12,418 nt of DNA from Verrucomicrobiota bacterium (GCA_026398285.1 JAPLTI010000133.1:1-12418), one strand, 5' to 3'; shown: positions 1 to 6,405, counted from the stretch's first letter. Made by a program: numbers and translations. Notes: generated by a model from the letters alone, not told the origin.

Positions 1-1292
1 GTGGCGCCGGTGTAGGTGTTATTGCCGGAGAGTGTCCAAGTGCCGGCATTGGCTTTGGTGAGGCTGATGGTCGCGTTGGCGCCGTTGGCGATAACCCCGG
101 CAAAGTCACCCGTGCCGGAGCCTCCGAGCGTGAGGGTCTTCGAGCCGTTGCCCGTCGCCGTGGTGTTGCTGGTGAAACTCAGCGTGCCACTGCCGTTGTT
201 CGTGATCGTCGCGTTGCCGGTCGTGCCGGCGAGGTTGATCGTCTTGTTGCTGGTTTCGCTAGCGCCAGTATAGATGAGCGTCCCACTGGTGGTGGTCGCA
301 CCGAAGTTGATGGTGGCGTTGGTGCCGAGGTAGCTGTTGGCGCCCGCGTTGCCGATGCCCGCGACGCTGAGATTGCCGCCAGCGATCGAAACACTGCCGG
401 TGAAACTGTTGCTGGCATTGCCGAGAACGATGGTGCCGGTCGCGGCCGAACTACCGGACCGGAAGGCGCTGGTGCCGTTGCCGGCAAGGGCGGAGCCGAG
501 AATCACGGTTACACCACTCTGGGCACCGACGTTGTAGCTCTGATTCGCGCTGACGGTGAACCGCGAGGAGTAGTCGGCGTAGTTGTTGGCGGTAGAAGTC
601 AGCAGACCGTTGTTGGTCCAGTTGATGGTGCCGAGGGCGCCTGCGCTGTTCAAGATGATACCGCCGTTGCCGCTGCTGCCGATATCCCAACCTGCCGCCG
701 AGTTGTTGCCGGATAATGTCAATGAACCCGTCGAACCTGAGGTCGATACCCGACCGCCGACGGTCAGGTTCCCGGAAACAGAAACGTTACCCGAAGCACC
801 AAAGGCCAGATCGCCAGAGGACTTGGTCACGCTGCCCGAGAGCGTGAGGTTGCCCGCCGTGATGGTGACAGTCTGAAGGGAGGACGAGCCGAAGATGATC
901 GGGGCGGAGATGATGTTGTTTCCGGCGGTGTTAACGATCGCGGCGCTGGTGCTACTGTTGGTGCCGAGGAGCGTGAGAGCTGTTGTGGAGCTCGCCGAGG
1001 AGAGGGTGAAGTTACCCGTGGTGAAGGTGATGGCACCTGTGGTGGCATTCGCCGTGAGGTTGGGGTTAATGGTGCTATTGGCCAGGTTAAATGTCGCGCG
1101 GTTGGTCGCATTGCCGCCGGGGGGTGCATTGCCGCTCCAGTTTGTTTCCGTGCTCCATGTCGTGTTGCTGGATGATGTCCAAGTGGCGTTCTGAGCCCGC
1201 GCGTGGGGCACGAACGCCGCGCCCGCTGCGAGCGCGAGTAAAACCGCGATGCGAATCCGCAGAAAAGATGAAAATGGAGGGTTAGAATTCAT
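1..1292 (-). CDS. Autotransporter-associated beta-strand-repeat surface protein, C-terminus beyond the window
   Basis: The minus strand is open from the ATG at 1292-1290 to the window edge (430 codons, no stop). The N-terminus is a clear signal peptide: basic start (LRIR), hydrophobic run (AVLLALAAGAAF) and an ARA-type cleavage site just before QNATWT. The mature part is very rich in Asn, Thr, Ser and Gly. At residues about 416-430 it carries GTWTLSGNNTYTGA, the signature of the passenger-associated transport repeat (TIGR02601/PF12951). Earlier stretches such as GNLTVSG and GSLTLSGNNS are looser versions. In this family such repeats form a secreted beta-helix, usually ending in an autotransporter barrel or a sorting signal; which one is used here cannot be seen. 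The start is chosen because the signal peptide follows directly, although no Shine-Dalgarno precedes it. It lies 367 bp downstream of the start of a truncated paralogue and overlaps its last codons. Cargo or binding function is unknown. Confidence 0.88.
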   Translation of the reverse strand, partial: MNSNPPFSSFLRIRIAVLLALAAGAAFVPHARAQNATWTSSSNTTWSTETNWSGNAPPGGNATNRATFNLANSTINPNLTANATTGAITFTTGNFTLSSASSTTALTLLGTNSSTSAAIVNTAGNNIISAPIIFGSSSLQTVTITAGNLTLSGSVTKSSGDLAFGASGNVSVSGNLTVGGRVSTSGSTGSLTLSGNNSAAGWDIGSSGNGGIILNSAGALGTINWTNNGLLTSTANNYADYSSRFTVSANQSYNVGAQSGVTVILGSALAGNGTSAFRSGSSAATGTIVLGNASNSFTGSVSIAGGNLSVAGIGNAGANSYLGTNATINFGATTTSGTLIYTGASETSNKTINLAGTTGNATITNNGSGTLSFTSNTTATGNGSKTLTLGGSGTGDFAGVIANGANATISLTKANAGTWTLSGNNTYTGA

Positions 1293-1659
1293 CAGGGAGG
1301 CAGGAGTTGATGTGGGTAGGATGGGGTCGGGGTGCAAGGCCGGAAATCAACGGGACGAGAGCGCCAAGGCGGCCACGCTGGGAATCCCCTCCCCACCCGC
1401 AGAGCAAGTCTTCAAGCGGCGAGACAGGCGCCTGTTTGAAGTAGATATTGGTTTCCGACCAGTTGCCACAAACACCGCCGGTGTTCGTCCATGTCTGGTT
1501 GGCGGCAAAGACTCTCGAAGGAGCGAGCCCAAAAATCGCCATAGCGGCGGCGAGAAATCTGACAAGCAGGCTGGGCTTATCCAGTGCCGCATGGCAGGCA
1601 GCAAAACTCGGCATAAGGACTGCGGAGTGAGGCGGAATGAATCTGTCTAGGGAATTCAT
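1282..1659 (-). pseudogene. Truncated paralogue of a beta-strand-repeat surface protein (signal peptide plus about 20 residues)
   Basis: A 125-codon ORF from ATG 1659-1657 to TAA 1284-1282. Residues about 30-52 form a signal peptide (LLVRFLAAAMAIFGLAPSR then VFA) followed by ANQTWTNTGG and GNWSETN. This is the same pattern as the neighbour's QNATWT and STETNWSG, so it looks like the beginning of a related surface protein. After SETN the similarity ends: the remaining 55 or so residues contain no beta-strand repeats and read like translated non-coding DNA, including a perfect palindrome (ACAGGCGCCTGT, 1424-1435) and a GC-rich stretch resembling the repeats elsewhere in the window. The ORF ends 8 bp inside the next gene. 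Both genes begin with ATGAATTC. An earlier internal ATG at residue 16 or 40 could be the real start. It could instead encode a genuine short exported protein, but truncation by deletion or repeat insertion fits better. Confidence 0.55.
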
Positions 1660-1780
1660 AAACTGGGGTTGAGGAGTTACGGGAGTGAAGGAGGATCTGT
1701 CATAAAGTCAGCTAATCACTTTTTCAGATCAAGTTTTTTTTTGAAAACTTTCCAGCACATTAGAGAAATTCTTCCAATAC

Positions 1781-1789
1781 ATTATAGCA
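1781..1789 (-). promoter_or_regulatory. Extended -10 promoter reading leftward toward the surface-protein genes
   Basis: Read on the minus strand, the sequence TGCTATAAT is a perfect TATAAT box with the TGn extension of an extended -10 promoter. It sits in an AT-rich island (about 1700-1800) that stands out from the GC-rich surroundings. No good -35 hexamer is seen at 16-18 bp, as is usual for extended -10 promoters. Initiation near 1774 would give a leader of about 115 nt before the ATG at 1659. The intact gene at 1292 has no equally good box of its own. Confidence 0.5.
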
Positions 1790-1915
1790 TCTTTTTGTCG
1801 CTCTTCTTATTGGAAACAAGCGATTTGCTGCCCGGAGGGTAGCGAGCATGCAGAATGCTGGGTGGTAGAAGCATTTTTTGGAGGAAGTGGCACACTGCCG
1901 TGACTCGTGATCATG

Positions 1916-1953
1916 GGAGGGGCGTCATCTTGCATGCCCCAAACTTCAGCCGC
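1916..1953 (+). repeat. REP-like composite element, diverged copy A
   Basis: A GGAG tetranucleotide (1916-1919) leads into a hairpin in which GGGGCGT (1919-1925) pairs with the ATGCCCC side (1934-1940), including one G-T pair. It is followed by AAACTTCAGCCGCC, the same junction sequence as in the other copies. The right arm of the second hairpin is displaced: its likely remnant, CGGCGTCTCTGC, occurs at about 1989-2000. That remnant is followed by a third motif, ATGGCGGCCTTG, at 2009-2020, matching the end of copy D near 12329. This suggests an original element interrupted by about 35 bp. Confidence 0.5.
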
Positions 1954-2279
1954 CCTCCAGCTGGTATAGGCTAAGGGTCGGAGAGAATCGGCGTCTCTGC
2001 TTGATGCTATGGCGGCCTTGCGGCGCAAATAAATGGGTCAGCGGCGGCGCGGCGAGCATGGGATGATCGATCGCGCTGACGCGGCGGTGGCCTGCTGGGT
2101 GAAGGGAGCGACGCGCCGTGATTGCGGAAGCGGTTCAGTCTTGGGTCAGGCCAACCGAAGCACCGGGCGGGGTGGAGGAAGCACATCGCAGATGGCCCGA
2201 AGGGCGCGGCGAGCATGGGCGCGAGCAAGGCAAAGGCTGCCCCAAGTGGTTGCGCGCTGCTCTGCGGGTCGTGCAAATG

Positions 2280-2327
2280 GGAGGGTCCATCGTCCCGCAT
2301 GACCCAAACTTCAGCCGCAAAGCGGCG
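2280..2327 (+). repeat. REP-like composite element, copy B
   Basis: GGAG (2280-2283) is followed by a bulged hairpin: GGGT (2283-2286), one unpaired C, CAT (2288-2290), loop CGTCCCGC, then ATG (2299-2301) and ACCC (2302-2305). The linker AAACTTCA leads to a second hairpin, GCCGC-AAA-GCGGC (2314-2326). A tetranucleotide ahead of an imperfect palindrome with a bulge is the architecture of RAYT-associated REP elements, here joined to an invariant second hairpin. Confidence 0.65.
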
Positions 2328-2435
2328 TGAGGGCGTCGATGAGGTTGCGGCGCGCGGCGTGAGCAGCGAGCAGGGGGCGAGCAAGGCAAAGGCTGCCCCA
2401 AGTGGTTGCGTGTGGCAGCGCGGGTCGTGCAAATG

Positions 2436-2483
2436 GGAGGGTCCATCGTCCCGCATGACCCAAACTTCAGCCGCAAAGCGGCG
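2436..2483 (+). repeat. REP-like composite element, copy C
   Basis: This is an exact repeat of copy B, 156 bp downstream inside the second tandem unit: GGAG, bulged GGGT/ACCC hairpin, linker AAACTTCA and GCCGC-AAA-GCGGC hairpin. Its identity with copy B is explained by the tandem duplication, so it is not independent evidence for conservation. Confidence 0.65.
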
Positions 2484-2577
2484 TGAGGGCGTCGATGAGG
2501 TTGCGGCGCGCGGCGTGAGGGGAACGCGCGGCGTGGTAGCCAAGCTGTTCAGTCTTGGGTCAGGCCGGAGGCTGACC

Positions 2578-2627
2578 CTCCAAGTGGTTGCGTGCGGCAG
2601 CGCGGGTCGTGAATGCGGGAGGGGAGG
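2578..2627 (+). repeat. Partial third copy of the tandem unit
   Basis: CCAAGTGGTTGCGTG, then GGCAGCGCGGGTCGTG with GGGAGG shortly after, matches the middle of the 143-bp unit (2398-2440) with a few changes. It stops before the REP-like hairpin, so the element itself is missing here. Confidence 0.7.
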
Positions 2628-2660
2628 TTTCTTGAATAGAGCGCTTTTTTTGCCGCGAAC

Positions 2661-2677
2661 GGACATGCTCTATGTCC
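2661..2677 (-). terminator. Hairpin downstream of tRNA-Pro, possible 3'-end structure
   Basis: GGACAT (2661-2666) and ATGTCC (2672-2677) form a perfect 6-bp stem with a 5-base loop, about 17 nt beyond the tRNA 3' end on the minus strand. No U-tract follows the stem on that strand. A short T run (ATTTTT) instead follows the acceptor stem directly. It may mark the 3' end of the transcript or take part in processing, but it is not a canonical intrinsic terminator. Confidence 0.3.
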
Positions 2678-2693
2678 TGCAGAGTAGGAAAAA

Positions 2694-2767
2694 TCGGGCC
2701 GGAGAGATTTGAACTCTCGACCTCTTGAACCCCATTCAAGCGCTCTACCAAGCTGAGCCACGGCCCG
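2694..2767 (-). tRNA. tRNA-Pro, anticodon GGG
   Basis: The minus strand folds into a complete cloverleaf of 74 nt including the discriminator. The acceptor stem CGGGCCG/CGGCCCG is fully paired, the D arm is GCUC/GAGC, the anticodon stem is CUUGA/UCAAG with loop AUGGGGU, and the T arm is GAGAG/CUCUC with loop UUCAAAU. The loop gives anticodon GGG, reading CCC. The C1-G72 pair and A73 discriminator are identity elements of bacterial tRNA-Pro, which supports the assignment. CCA is not encoded (ATTTTT follows), so the CCA-adding enzyme must complete it. Confidence 0.96.
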
Positions 2768-2780
2768 ATTTGAAGAAAAC

Positions 2781-2809
2781 AATCTGATTCGCCGGCCGAT
2801 GCTTTTCAA
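2781..2809 (-). promoter_or_regulatory. Possible promoter of tRNA-Pro
   Basis: On the minus strand TTGAAA (2809-2804) is followed after 17 bp by CAGATT (2786-2781), which ends 13 nt before the tRNA. The -35 is good and the -10 poor (three of six consensus bases). The spacing to the gene is right for a stable-RNA promoter. It overlaps the most upstream possible ATG (2799) of the divergent membrane-protein gene, which argues against that ATG being the real start. Confidence 0.35.
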
Positions 2810-2885
2810 GAAAGATTATTGCGCGGGAATTGCGCCCGACGCCGGAAGCTTGATACGGCGGCAGGGCCGGAGTTATGCCATTCGA

Positions 2886-4424
2886 ATGTCCGCACGCGCC
2901 TTCAAAGCCCATTTGCCTGAAATCGCCATTCTTGCCGTGGCAATTTTCCTCCGCTGCTGGCTCATCGAAATCAAGCCGCCGCACTTTGATGAAGGCATCA
3001 ATGGATGGTTTGCGGATCAGATGACGATGAATGGCTACTATCGCTACGATCCGACGAACTATCACGGCCCGCTGCATTTTTACGCCGTGTTTCTTTCGCA
3101 GACGCTTTTTGGCAGGGAGGTCTGGGCGCTGCGCCTGCCGGCGATCATTGCGAGCATTCTGGCCGTGTGGGCGATGCTGCGTTTCCGGGAATTTTTTGGT
3201 CTGGGGGTCTCGCGCCTTGCGGCGTTGGCTATGGCCGTATCTCCGGCTTTTGTTTTTTACGGGCGGTATTCGATTCATGAGTCGTGGCAGGTTCTTTTTT
3301 CAATCCTGCTCCTCCACGGCGTGCTGGGCCTCTGGCAAACGGGAACGCGGCGGCATCTCTTCACCATGGCAACAGGAGTGGCGGGGATGATTCTGACGAA
3401 GGAGACCTATGTGCTGCACATCGGCTGTATGGCGATCGCCGCGCTGTGTCTTTGGATTTATCAAATGATCGTGCCTTCGCGCCCAGTGTGGCCTGTGGCT
3501 CGGCAGCAATGGACGCGCGACGATGCGGTTCTCGCCGGCGGAGTTGCTGTGCTGGTGATTGTTTTTTTCTATTCGGGCACATTCCGGGACTTCCGCTCGC
3601 TGAGCGGGCTCTATGAAACCTTCCACGCATGGGTCTCGACCGGCGTGGAATCCGGCGGCCATGAAAAGACTGCCTACGATCTGGCTGGGCCGCTGAATTG
3701 GTATTGGGTGTATCTGATGGCCCGCTACGAATGGCCCGCACTGGCGGGTTTGCTTGCCTGTCTGCGGTATGTTTTCCCCTCGGATGCCCGCTACCGCTAT
3801 ACGGCCATCATGGCGGGCGGAACGCTGCTGGCCTATTCGATCATTCCCTACAAAACCCCGTGGTGTGTGGTTTCGATGCTTTGGCCGTTCTATCTGACAC
3901 TCGGCGGAGTGGTGCGCGAGTGGGCGGGCCGGGTGGCGAGAGACCGCGTGTGGCTGGTTGCCGCGCCTTTGCTGGCGGCCTCGGTCTACATGACGATCCA
4001 GCTGAATTTTTTCCGCTTCACCGATGACAGCGAGCCGTATGTCTATGTGCAAACCTACAAGGATATCGAGCGCCTTACCGAGCCTGTGCTGGCCTTGGCA
4101 AAAAGCGAACCGGATGGTTTTCAACTCGAGGGGATCATCATGCTCGACAGCTACTATCCCCTCCCCTGGATTTTTGGGGACTTCACCCGCGTCGGGTATT
4201 TTAAAAAAGATTCCCCGCCGGCGCGATGGGATGCGGACTTTGTCGTCATCGAAGCCGCCAACGCTTCGCAGGCGGAGAATAACTTTAGGGACTCCTACTA
4301 CAAATTCCCGTTCCGACTTCGCAGCGGCCAAGAGGAATGCGTGGCCTACCTTTCCGCGCGGAAATTCTCAGACCTTCTCGGCAGAGAGCCCGAGATCAAG
4401 GCATCAACCGGAGCCACTCCGTGA
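2886..4424 (+). CDS. Polytopic membrane protein of the Agl23/TIGR03663 type (GT-C-like, PMT-related)
   Basis: A protein of 512 residues with about a dozen hydrophobic segments and a soluble C-terminal part (from about residue 385). After the first membrane segment (residues 12-29) comes HFDEG (33-37), followed by GYYRYDPTNYHGPLHFY (50-66) and later RYSIHESW. The acidic pair in the first extracytoplasmic loop is where GT-C enzymes bind the metal and lipid-phosphate sugar. The YRYDPxxYHGP pattern is typical of the TIGR03663 family, named flippase activity-associated Agl23. The expected role is transfer or handling of lipid-linked sugars at the membrane; donor and acceptor cannot be inferred. 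The ATG at 2886 is preferred to the in-frame ATG at 2799: it places the first membrane segment near the N-terminus, and the earlier one overlaps the tRNA promoter. GGAG lies 13 bases upstream, rather far. TTGATA at 2850 could be a -35 element, but no good -10 follows. Confidence 0.82.
   Translation: MSARAFKAHLPEIAILAVAIFLRCWLIEIKPPHFDEGINGWFADQMTMNGYYRYDPTNYHGPLHFYAVFLSQTLFGREVWALRLPAIIASILAVWAMLRFREFFGLGVSRLAALAMAVSPAFVFYGRYSIHESWQVLFSILLLHGVLGLWQTGTRRHLFTMATGVAGMILTKETYVLHIGCMAIAALCLWIYQMIVPSRPVWPVARQQWTRDDAVLAGGVAVLVIVFFYSGTFRDFRSLSGLYETFHAWVSTGVESGGHEKTAYDLAGPLNWYWVYLMARYEWPALAGLLACLRYVFPSDARYRYTAIMAGGTLLAYSIIPYKTPWCVVSMLWPFYLTLGGVVREWAGRVARDRVWLVAAPLLAASVYMTIQLNFFRFTDDSEPYVYVQTYKDIERLTEPVLALAKSEPDGFQLEGIIMLDSYYPLPWIFGDFTRVGYFKKDSPPARWDADFVVIEAANASQAENNFRDSYYKFPFRLRSGQEECVAYLSARKFSDLLGREPEIKASTGATP
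4410..4413 (+). promoter_or_regulatory. Ribosome binding site fixing the GTG start at 4421
   Basis: GGAG lies 7 nt before the GTG at 4421, inside the last codons of the upstream gene. Together with the GTGA start-stop overlap it decides the start over the in-frame ATG at 4337 and implies translational coupling. Confidence 0.6.
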
Positions 4425-6037
4425 GCGGTGACAGGCTGGCTGCGGGAATGATCACCGCCACTGGAGCAAGTGTGGTCACTGCTATTTGTCTCGCGTTCGC
4501 TTTTGGTGGTTTGAATTTCAACATGGCAGCGGTCGCATTGACGACAGGCTTGGCCGGAGGTGTCTGGGCGTTCTGTCAAACCCGCTCGAACAAGCGCTGC
4601 CATCCCGGCTCGTGGGATGTTTTGATGCTGGTGATTTTCGCCATCGCGTCGCTGCGGGCTTTCCTGTGGTTGATTTATCCAGTCGGCGACGAGTGGCGGA
4701 TTCTCTCGCCCTACAACCTCGGTGACATTTCGCTTCACATTCAATTCATCCGCTACTTTGCGGGCGGCGTGGATTTCTGGCCTGCAAGCCCGATCCTCAC
4801 TGGTGTTCCATTGAGCTACCCGCTGGGCGCGGATTTGTGGAACAGCCTGCTTCTCCTCGTTGGCGTCCCCGTGGAGCGCGGGCTGATCTGGACGGGCCTT
4901 GTCGGCGCGGGGCTCACGGCTTGGGCACTTTGGCGCTGGGGCGGTGCATTTGCCATCGCGGCGTTTCTTTTCAACGGGGGCCTCGCTGGCTTTGCGATTC
5001 TGCATACTGGACAACTCCAGGACTTCCAGTCCGAACTCGCTTGGAAAAACTTTTTTCTCACGATGCTTGTGACGCAACGCGGACTCCTTTACGCCCTGCC
5101 CTGCGGACTCCTTCTTCTACGCGCTTGGAGGGATGACTTTTTTCGTGAGGGATCGGGACTGCCCCGTAGCGTCCAGTTTTTCCTCTATGCGACGATGCCA
5201 TTCTTCAGCGTCCATGCGTTCCTGTTCCTGAGCCTCGCACTGGCGACGATTTTTCTTTTTGCACGCAAATCACGCCTAGCTTTGCTTGTCTTTGTAGCTC
5301 TGGCTGTCGTTCCCGTGACGGCAGCGGTCTGGTTCGTTACCGGCGGTTTCTCGGCGGCGTCCGGCATGCGCTGGTTGCCGGGATGGATGCAAGGCGACGG
5401 TGGATGGAAATTCTGGGTCATGAATTTCGGAATCAGTCTTCCACTTTTGATCTGGCTCATCTGGAAGGGCGTTCTGCGAGGGAATGCGGAATCACGCGCA
5501 TTCTGCTCGGTGGCGATCGGGGTTTTCATCCTGTGCTTCCTCATAGCCTTTGCCCCTTGGGAATGGGACAACACAAAGCTCCTGATCTGGGCTTGGCTGG
5601 TTGCGGCTCCCTTCCTCTGGTCGCGTATCATTGAGCCTCTCGCCCCGATTGTCAGGGCCTCGCTTTGCGCGGCACTTTTTTTCTCAGGCGCCATCTCGCT
5701 GGTGGCGGGCCTTGATGGAAGACACGGGTATGAATTGGCCAAGAGATCGGAACTCGCCAGTGCGCGCATGGCTTTGCGTGATGTGCCCCCGGGAACGCGC
5801 ATCGCCGTGGAGCCCCAGTTCAACCACCCGGTGATCCTGCTCGGGTATCCCGTGGTGTGTGGCTATGATGGCCATCTTTGGAGCCACGGGCTGCGCTATC
5901 AGGAACCCCTCGGCAAACTCCGCTCTGTGCTGCGCAGGGAAAGCGGTTGGCTGGATACCGCAACCGAACTCGGCGCGGAGTGGATTTATTTTCGAGGACC
6001 GGCTCCGGTTCTCCAGAGGGCCAACGAAAGCAAATAG
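4421..6037 (+). CDS. Polytopic membrane protein, putative GT-C-fold glycosyltransferase-like partner
   Basis: A protein of 538 residues with about ten or more membrane segments and a soluble C-terminal domain. Residues 99-144 carry a loop with NLGDISLHIQF (100-110), FWPASPILTG and PLSYPLGADLWNSLL (130-144). An acidic/His loop followed by a P-rich YP(x)GAD segment is seen in several bacterial GT-C-like membrane families of unknown specificity. The C-terminal part includes PPGTRIAVEPQFNHPV, then GYPVVCGYDGHLWSHGL, and ends with WIYFRGPAP, also a recurring layout in such proteins. The GTG start is chosen for its 4-bp overlap with the upstream TGA and the GGAG at 7 nt. The two genes are surely co-transcribed, so the proteins probably act on the same envelope glycan or lipid-linked sugar. 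The family is not certain; a non-catalytic partner is possible. Confidence 0.72.
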   Translation: MSGDRLAAGMITATGASVVTAICLAFAFGGLNFNMAAVALTTGLAGGVWAFCQTRSNKRCHPGSWDVLMLVIFAIASLRAFLWLIYPVGDEWRILSPYNLGDISLHIQFIRYFAGGVDFWPASPILTGVPLSYPLGADLWNSLLLLVGVPVERGLIWTGLVGAGLTAWALWRWGGAFAIAAFLFNGGLAGFAILHTGQLQDFQSELAWKNFFLTMLVTQRGLLYALPCGLLLLRAWRDDFFREGSGLPRSVQFFLYATMPFFSVHAFLFLSLALATIFLFARKSRLALLVFVALAVVPVTAAVWFVTGGFSAASGMRWLPGWMQGDGGWKFWVMNFGISLPLLIWLIWKGVLRGNAESRAFCSVAIGVFILCFLIAFAPWEWDNTKLLIWAWLVAAPFLWSRIIEPLAPIVRASLCAALFFSGAISLVAGLDGRHGYELAKRSELASARMALRDVPPGTRIAVEPQFNHPVILLGYPVVCGYDGHLWSHGLRYQEPLGKLRSVLRRESGWLDTATELGAEWIYFRGPAPVLQRANESK

Positions 6038-6042
6038 ACCGA

Positions 6043-6402
6043 TTAAGACGGGATCGAGCGCCAGAGCATGAAAATGATCGTGGCGAGGATGAGGCAGAGA
6101 CCGAGAAACTTGATGCGGGCGCTGTTGAATTCGCGGGCGGGAAGTTTCTTAAGTTTGCGCGCTGGCTGATAGTTTCCTCGCGCCGAGCGTGCACCGCCGA
6201 GGGAGAGGGCAGGTGCGGCCATCTCGGCTTGCATTTTGATACGCTCGCGGTTGCGGGCCTTCTTTTCCTCGATCTGCTTGGGATAGGCTTGCAGTTCCTT
6301 CTCCAACTCCTCCATGCGGCGAAGCGTGGCCTGCTGCTCTTTCGAGAGGCGTTGTTCCTCTGCTGTGAGTTTTGTTGAGACGCTGGGTTTTCTCAGTCGC
6401 AT
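6043..6402 (-). CDS. Small coiled-coil protein with C-terminal membrane anchor
   Basis: A protein of 119 residues of unrecognised family. Residues about 12-62 are a highly charged heptad-like helix (Glu/Lys/Gln/Arg-rich) that should form a coiled coil. Residues 63-96 are a basic, probably disordered linker (GGARSARGNY, ARKLKKLPAR). Residues 98-114 (KFLGLCLILATIIFMLW) form a single membrane segment, leaving a few residues after it. There is no signal peptide, so the topology is probably N-in and tail-anchored, with the coiled coil in the cytoplasm. It starts 3 nt after the stop of the upstream gene, without a Shine-Dalgarno, so translation is likely coupled. Its stop lies 5 bp from the stop of the convergent membrane-protein gene. 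Function is unknown; a structural or scaffolding role is inference only. Confidence 0.72.
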   Translation of the reverse strand: MRLRKPSVSTKLTAEEQRLSKEQQATLRRMEELEKELQAYPKQIEEKKARNRERIKMQAEMAAPALSLGGARSARGNYQPARKLKKLPAREFNSARIKFLGLCLILATIIFMLWRSIPS

Positions 6403-6405
6403 GGG

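Larger units (their letters stand above)
2221..2519 (+). repeat. Tandem duplication: two 143-bp units, period 156 bp
   Basis: Unit 1 (2221-2363) and unit 2 (2377-2519) both start GCGAGCAAGGCAAAGG and end CGCGCGGCGTGAG, with a 13-bp spacer. By eye they differ at only six positions, all within nine consecutive bases (2255-2263 against 2411-2419); the rest is identical. Each unit contains one REP-like composite element. The high identity points to a recent duplication or ongoing gene-conversion-like homogenisation. A third, partial and more diverged copy of the unit's middle part follows at 2578-2627. Confidence 0.9.
1660..2693. other. Gene-free region: AT-rich promoter island followed by a repeat mosaic
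   Basis: No credible protein gene is seen in this kilobase. Positions 1690-1810 are AT-rich and hold the leftward promoter and a weak AAGTTTT/AAAACTT inverted repeat (1731-1750). From about 1830 to 2630 the DNA is GC-rich and consists largely of related repeat pieces in one orientation. These include a diverged element at 1916-1953, a 143-bp unit present twice (2221-2363 and 2377-2519), and a partial copy at 2578-2627. A 19-bp sequence, TTCAGTCTTGGGTCAGGCC, occurs at 2134-2152 and 2548-2566; the second copy begins within a GGGTCAG/CTGACCC hairpin (2557-2578). The motif GCGAGCATG recurs near 1850, 2052 and 2209. Long open frames exist on both strands, but they encode repeated, Arg/Pro/Ala-rich peptides and follow the repeat structure, so they are not called as genes. 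Confidence 0.75.

Noticed and set aside
1..1194. Several plus-strand frames rich in Val, Leu and Pro over the first 1.2 kb
   Set aside because: They are complements of the Asn/Thr/Gly codons of the beta-strand-repeat protein, whose minus-strand frame is uninterrupted with a proper signal peptide.
1731..1750. Intrinsic terminator from AAGTTTT...AAAACTT in the AT-rich island
   Set aside because: The stem is all A-T apart from its ends and no U-tract follows a stable hairpin; it is better read as AT-rich promoter-proximal DNA.
2221..2519. CRISPR array
   Set aside because: Only two full units exist, they are 143 bp long and the spacer is 13 bp, quite unlike short repeats with unique spacers of about 30-40 bp.
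2007..2666. Open frame of 219 codons on the minus strand through the repeat region
   Set aside because: The peptide repeats itself with the DNA tandem units (AEVWVMRDDGPSHLHDP twice), is rich in Arg, Pro and Ala, and an equally long frame exists on the other strand. It follows the repeats rather than a protein fold.
2122..2712. Open frame of 196 codons on the plus strand through the repeats into the tRNA
   Set aside because: It contains the same duplicated segment twice and runs across the tRNA gene. GC-rich repeat DNA keeps frames open by chance.
2799..2885. N-terminal extension of the Agl23-type protein from ATG 2799
   Set aside because: It overlaps the predicted tRNA promoter, has no Shine-Dalgarno and would put 29 non-family residues before the first membrane segment.
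3300..4331. Long minus-strand frame opposite the Agl23-type gene
   Set aside because: The plus strand has clear membrane-protein motifs and a coupled downstream gene; the opposite frame is rich in His, Arg and Gln with no recognisable motif.
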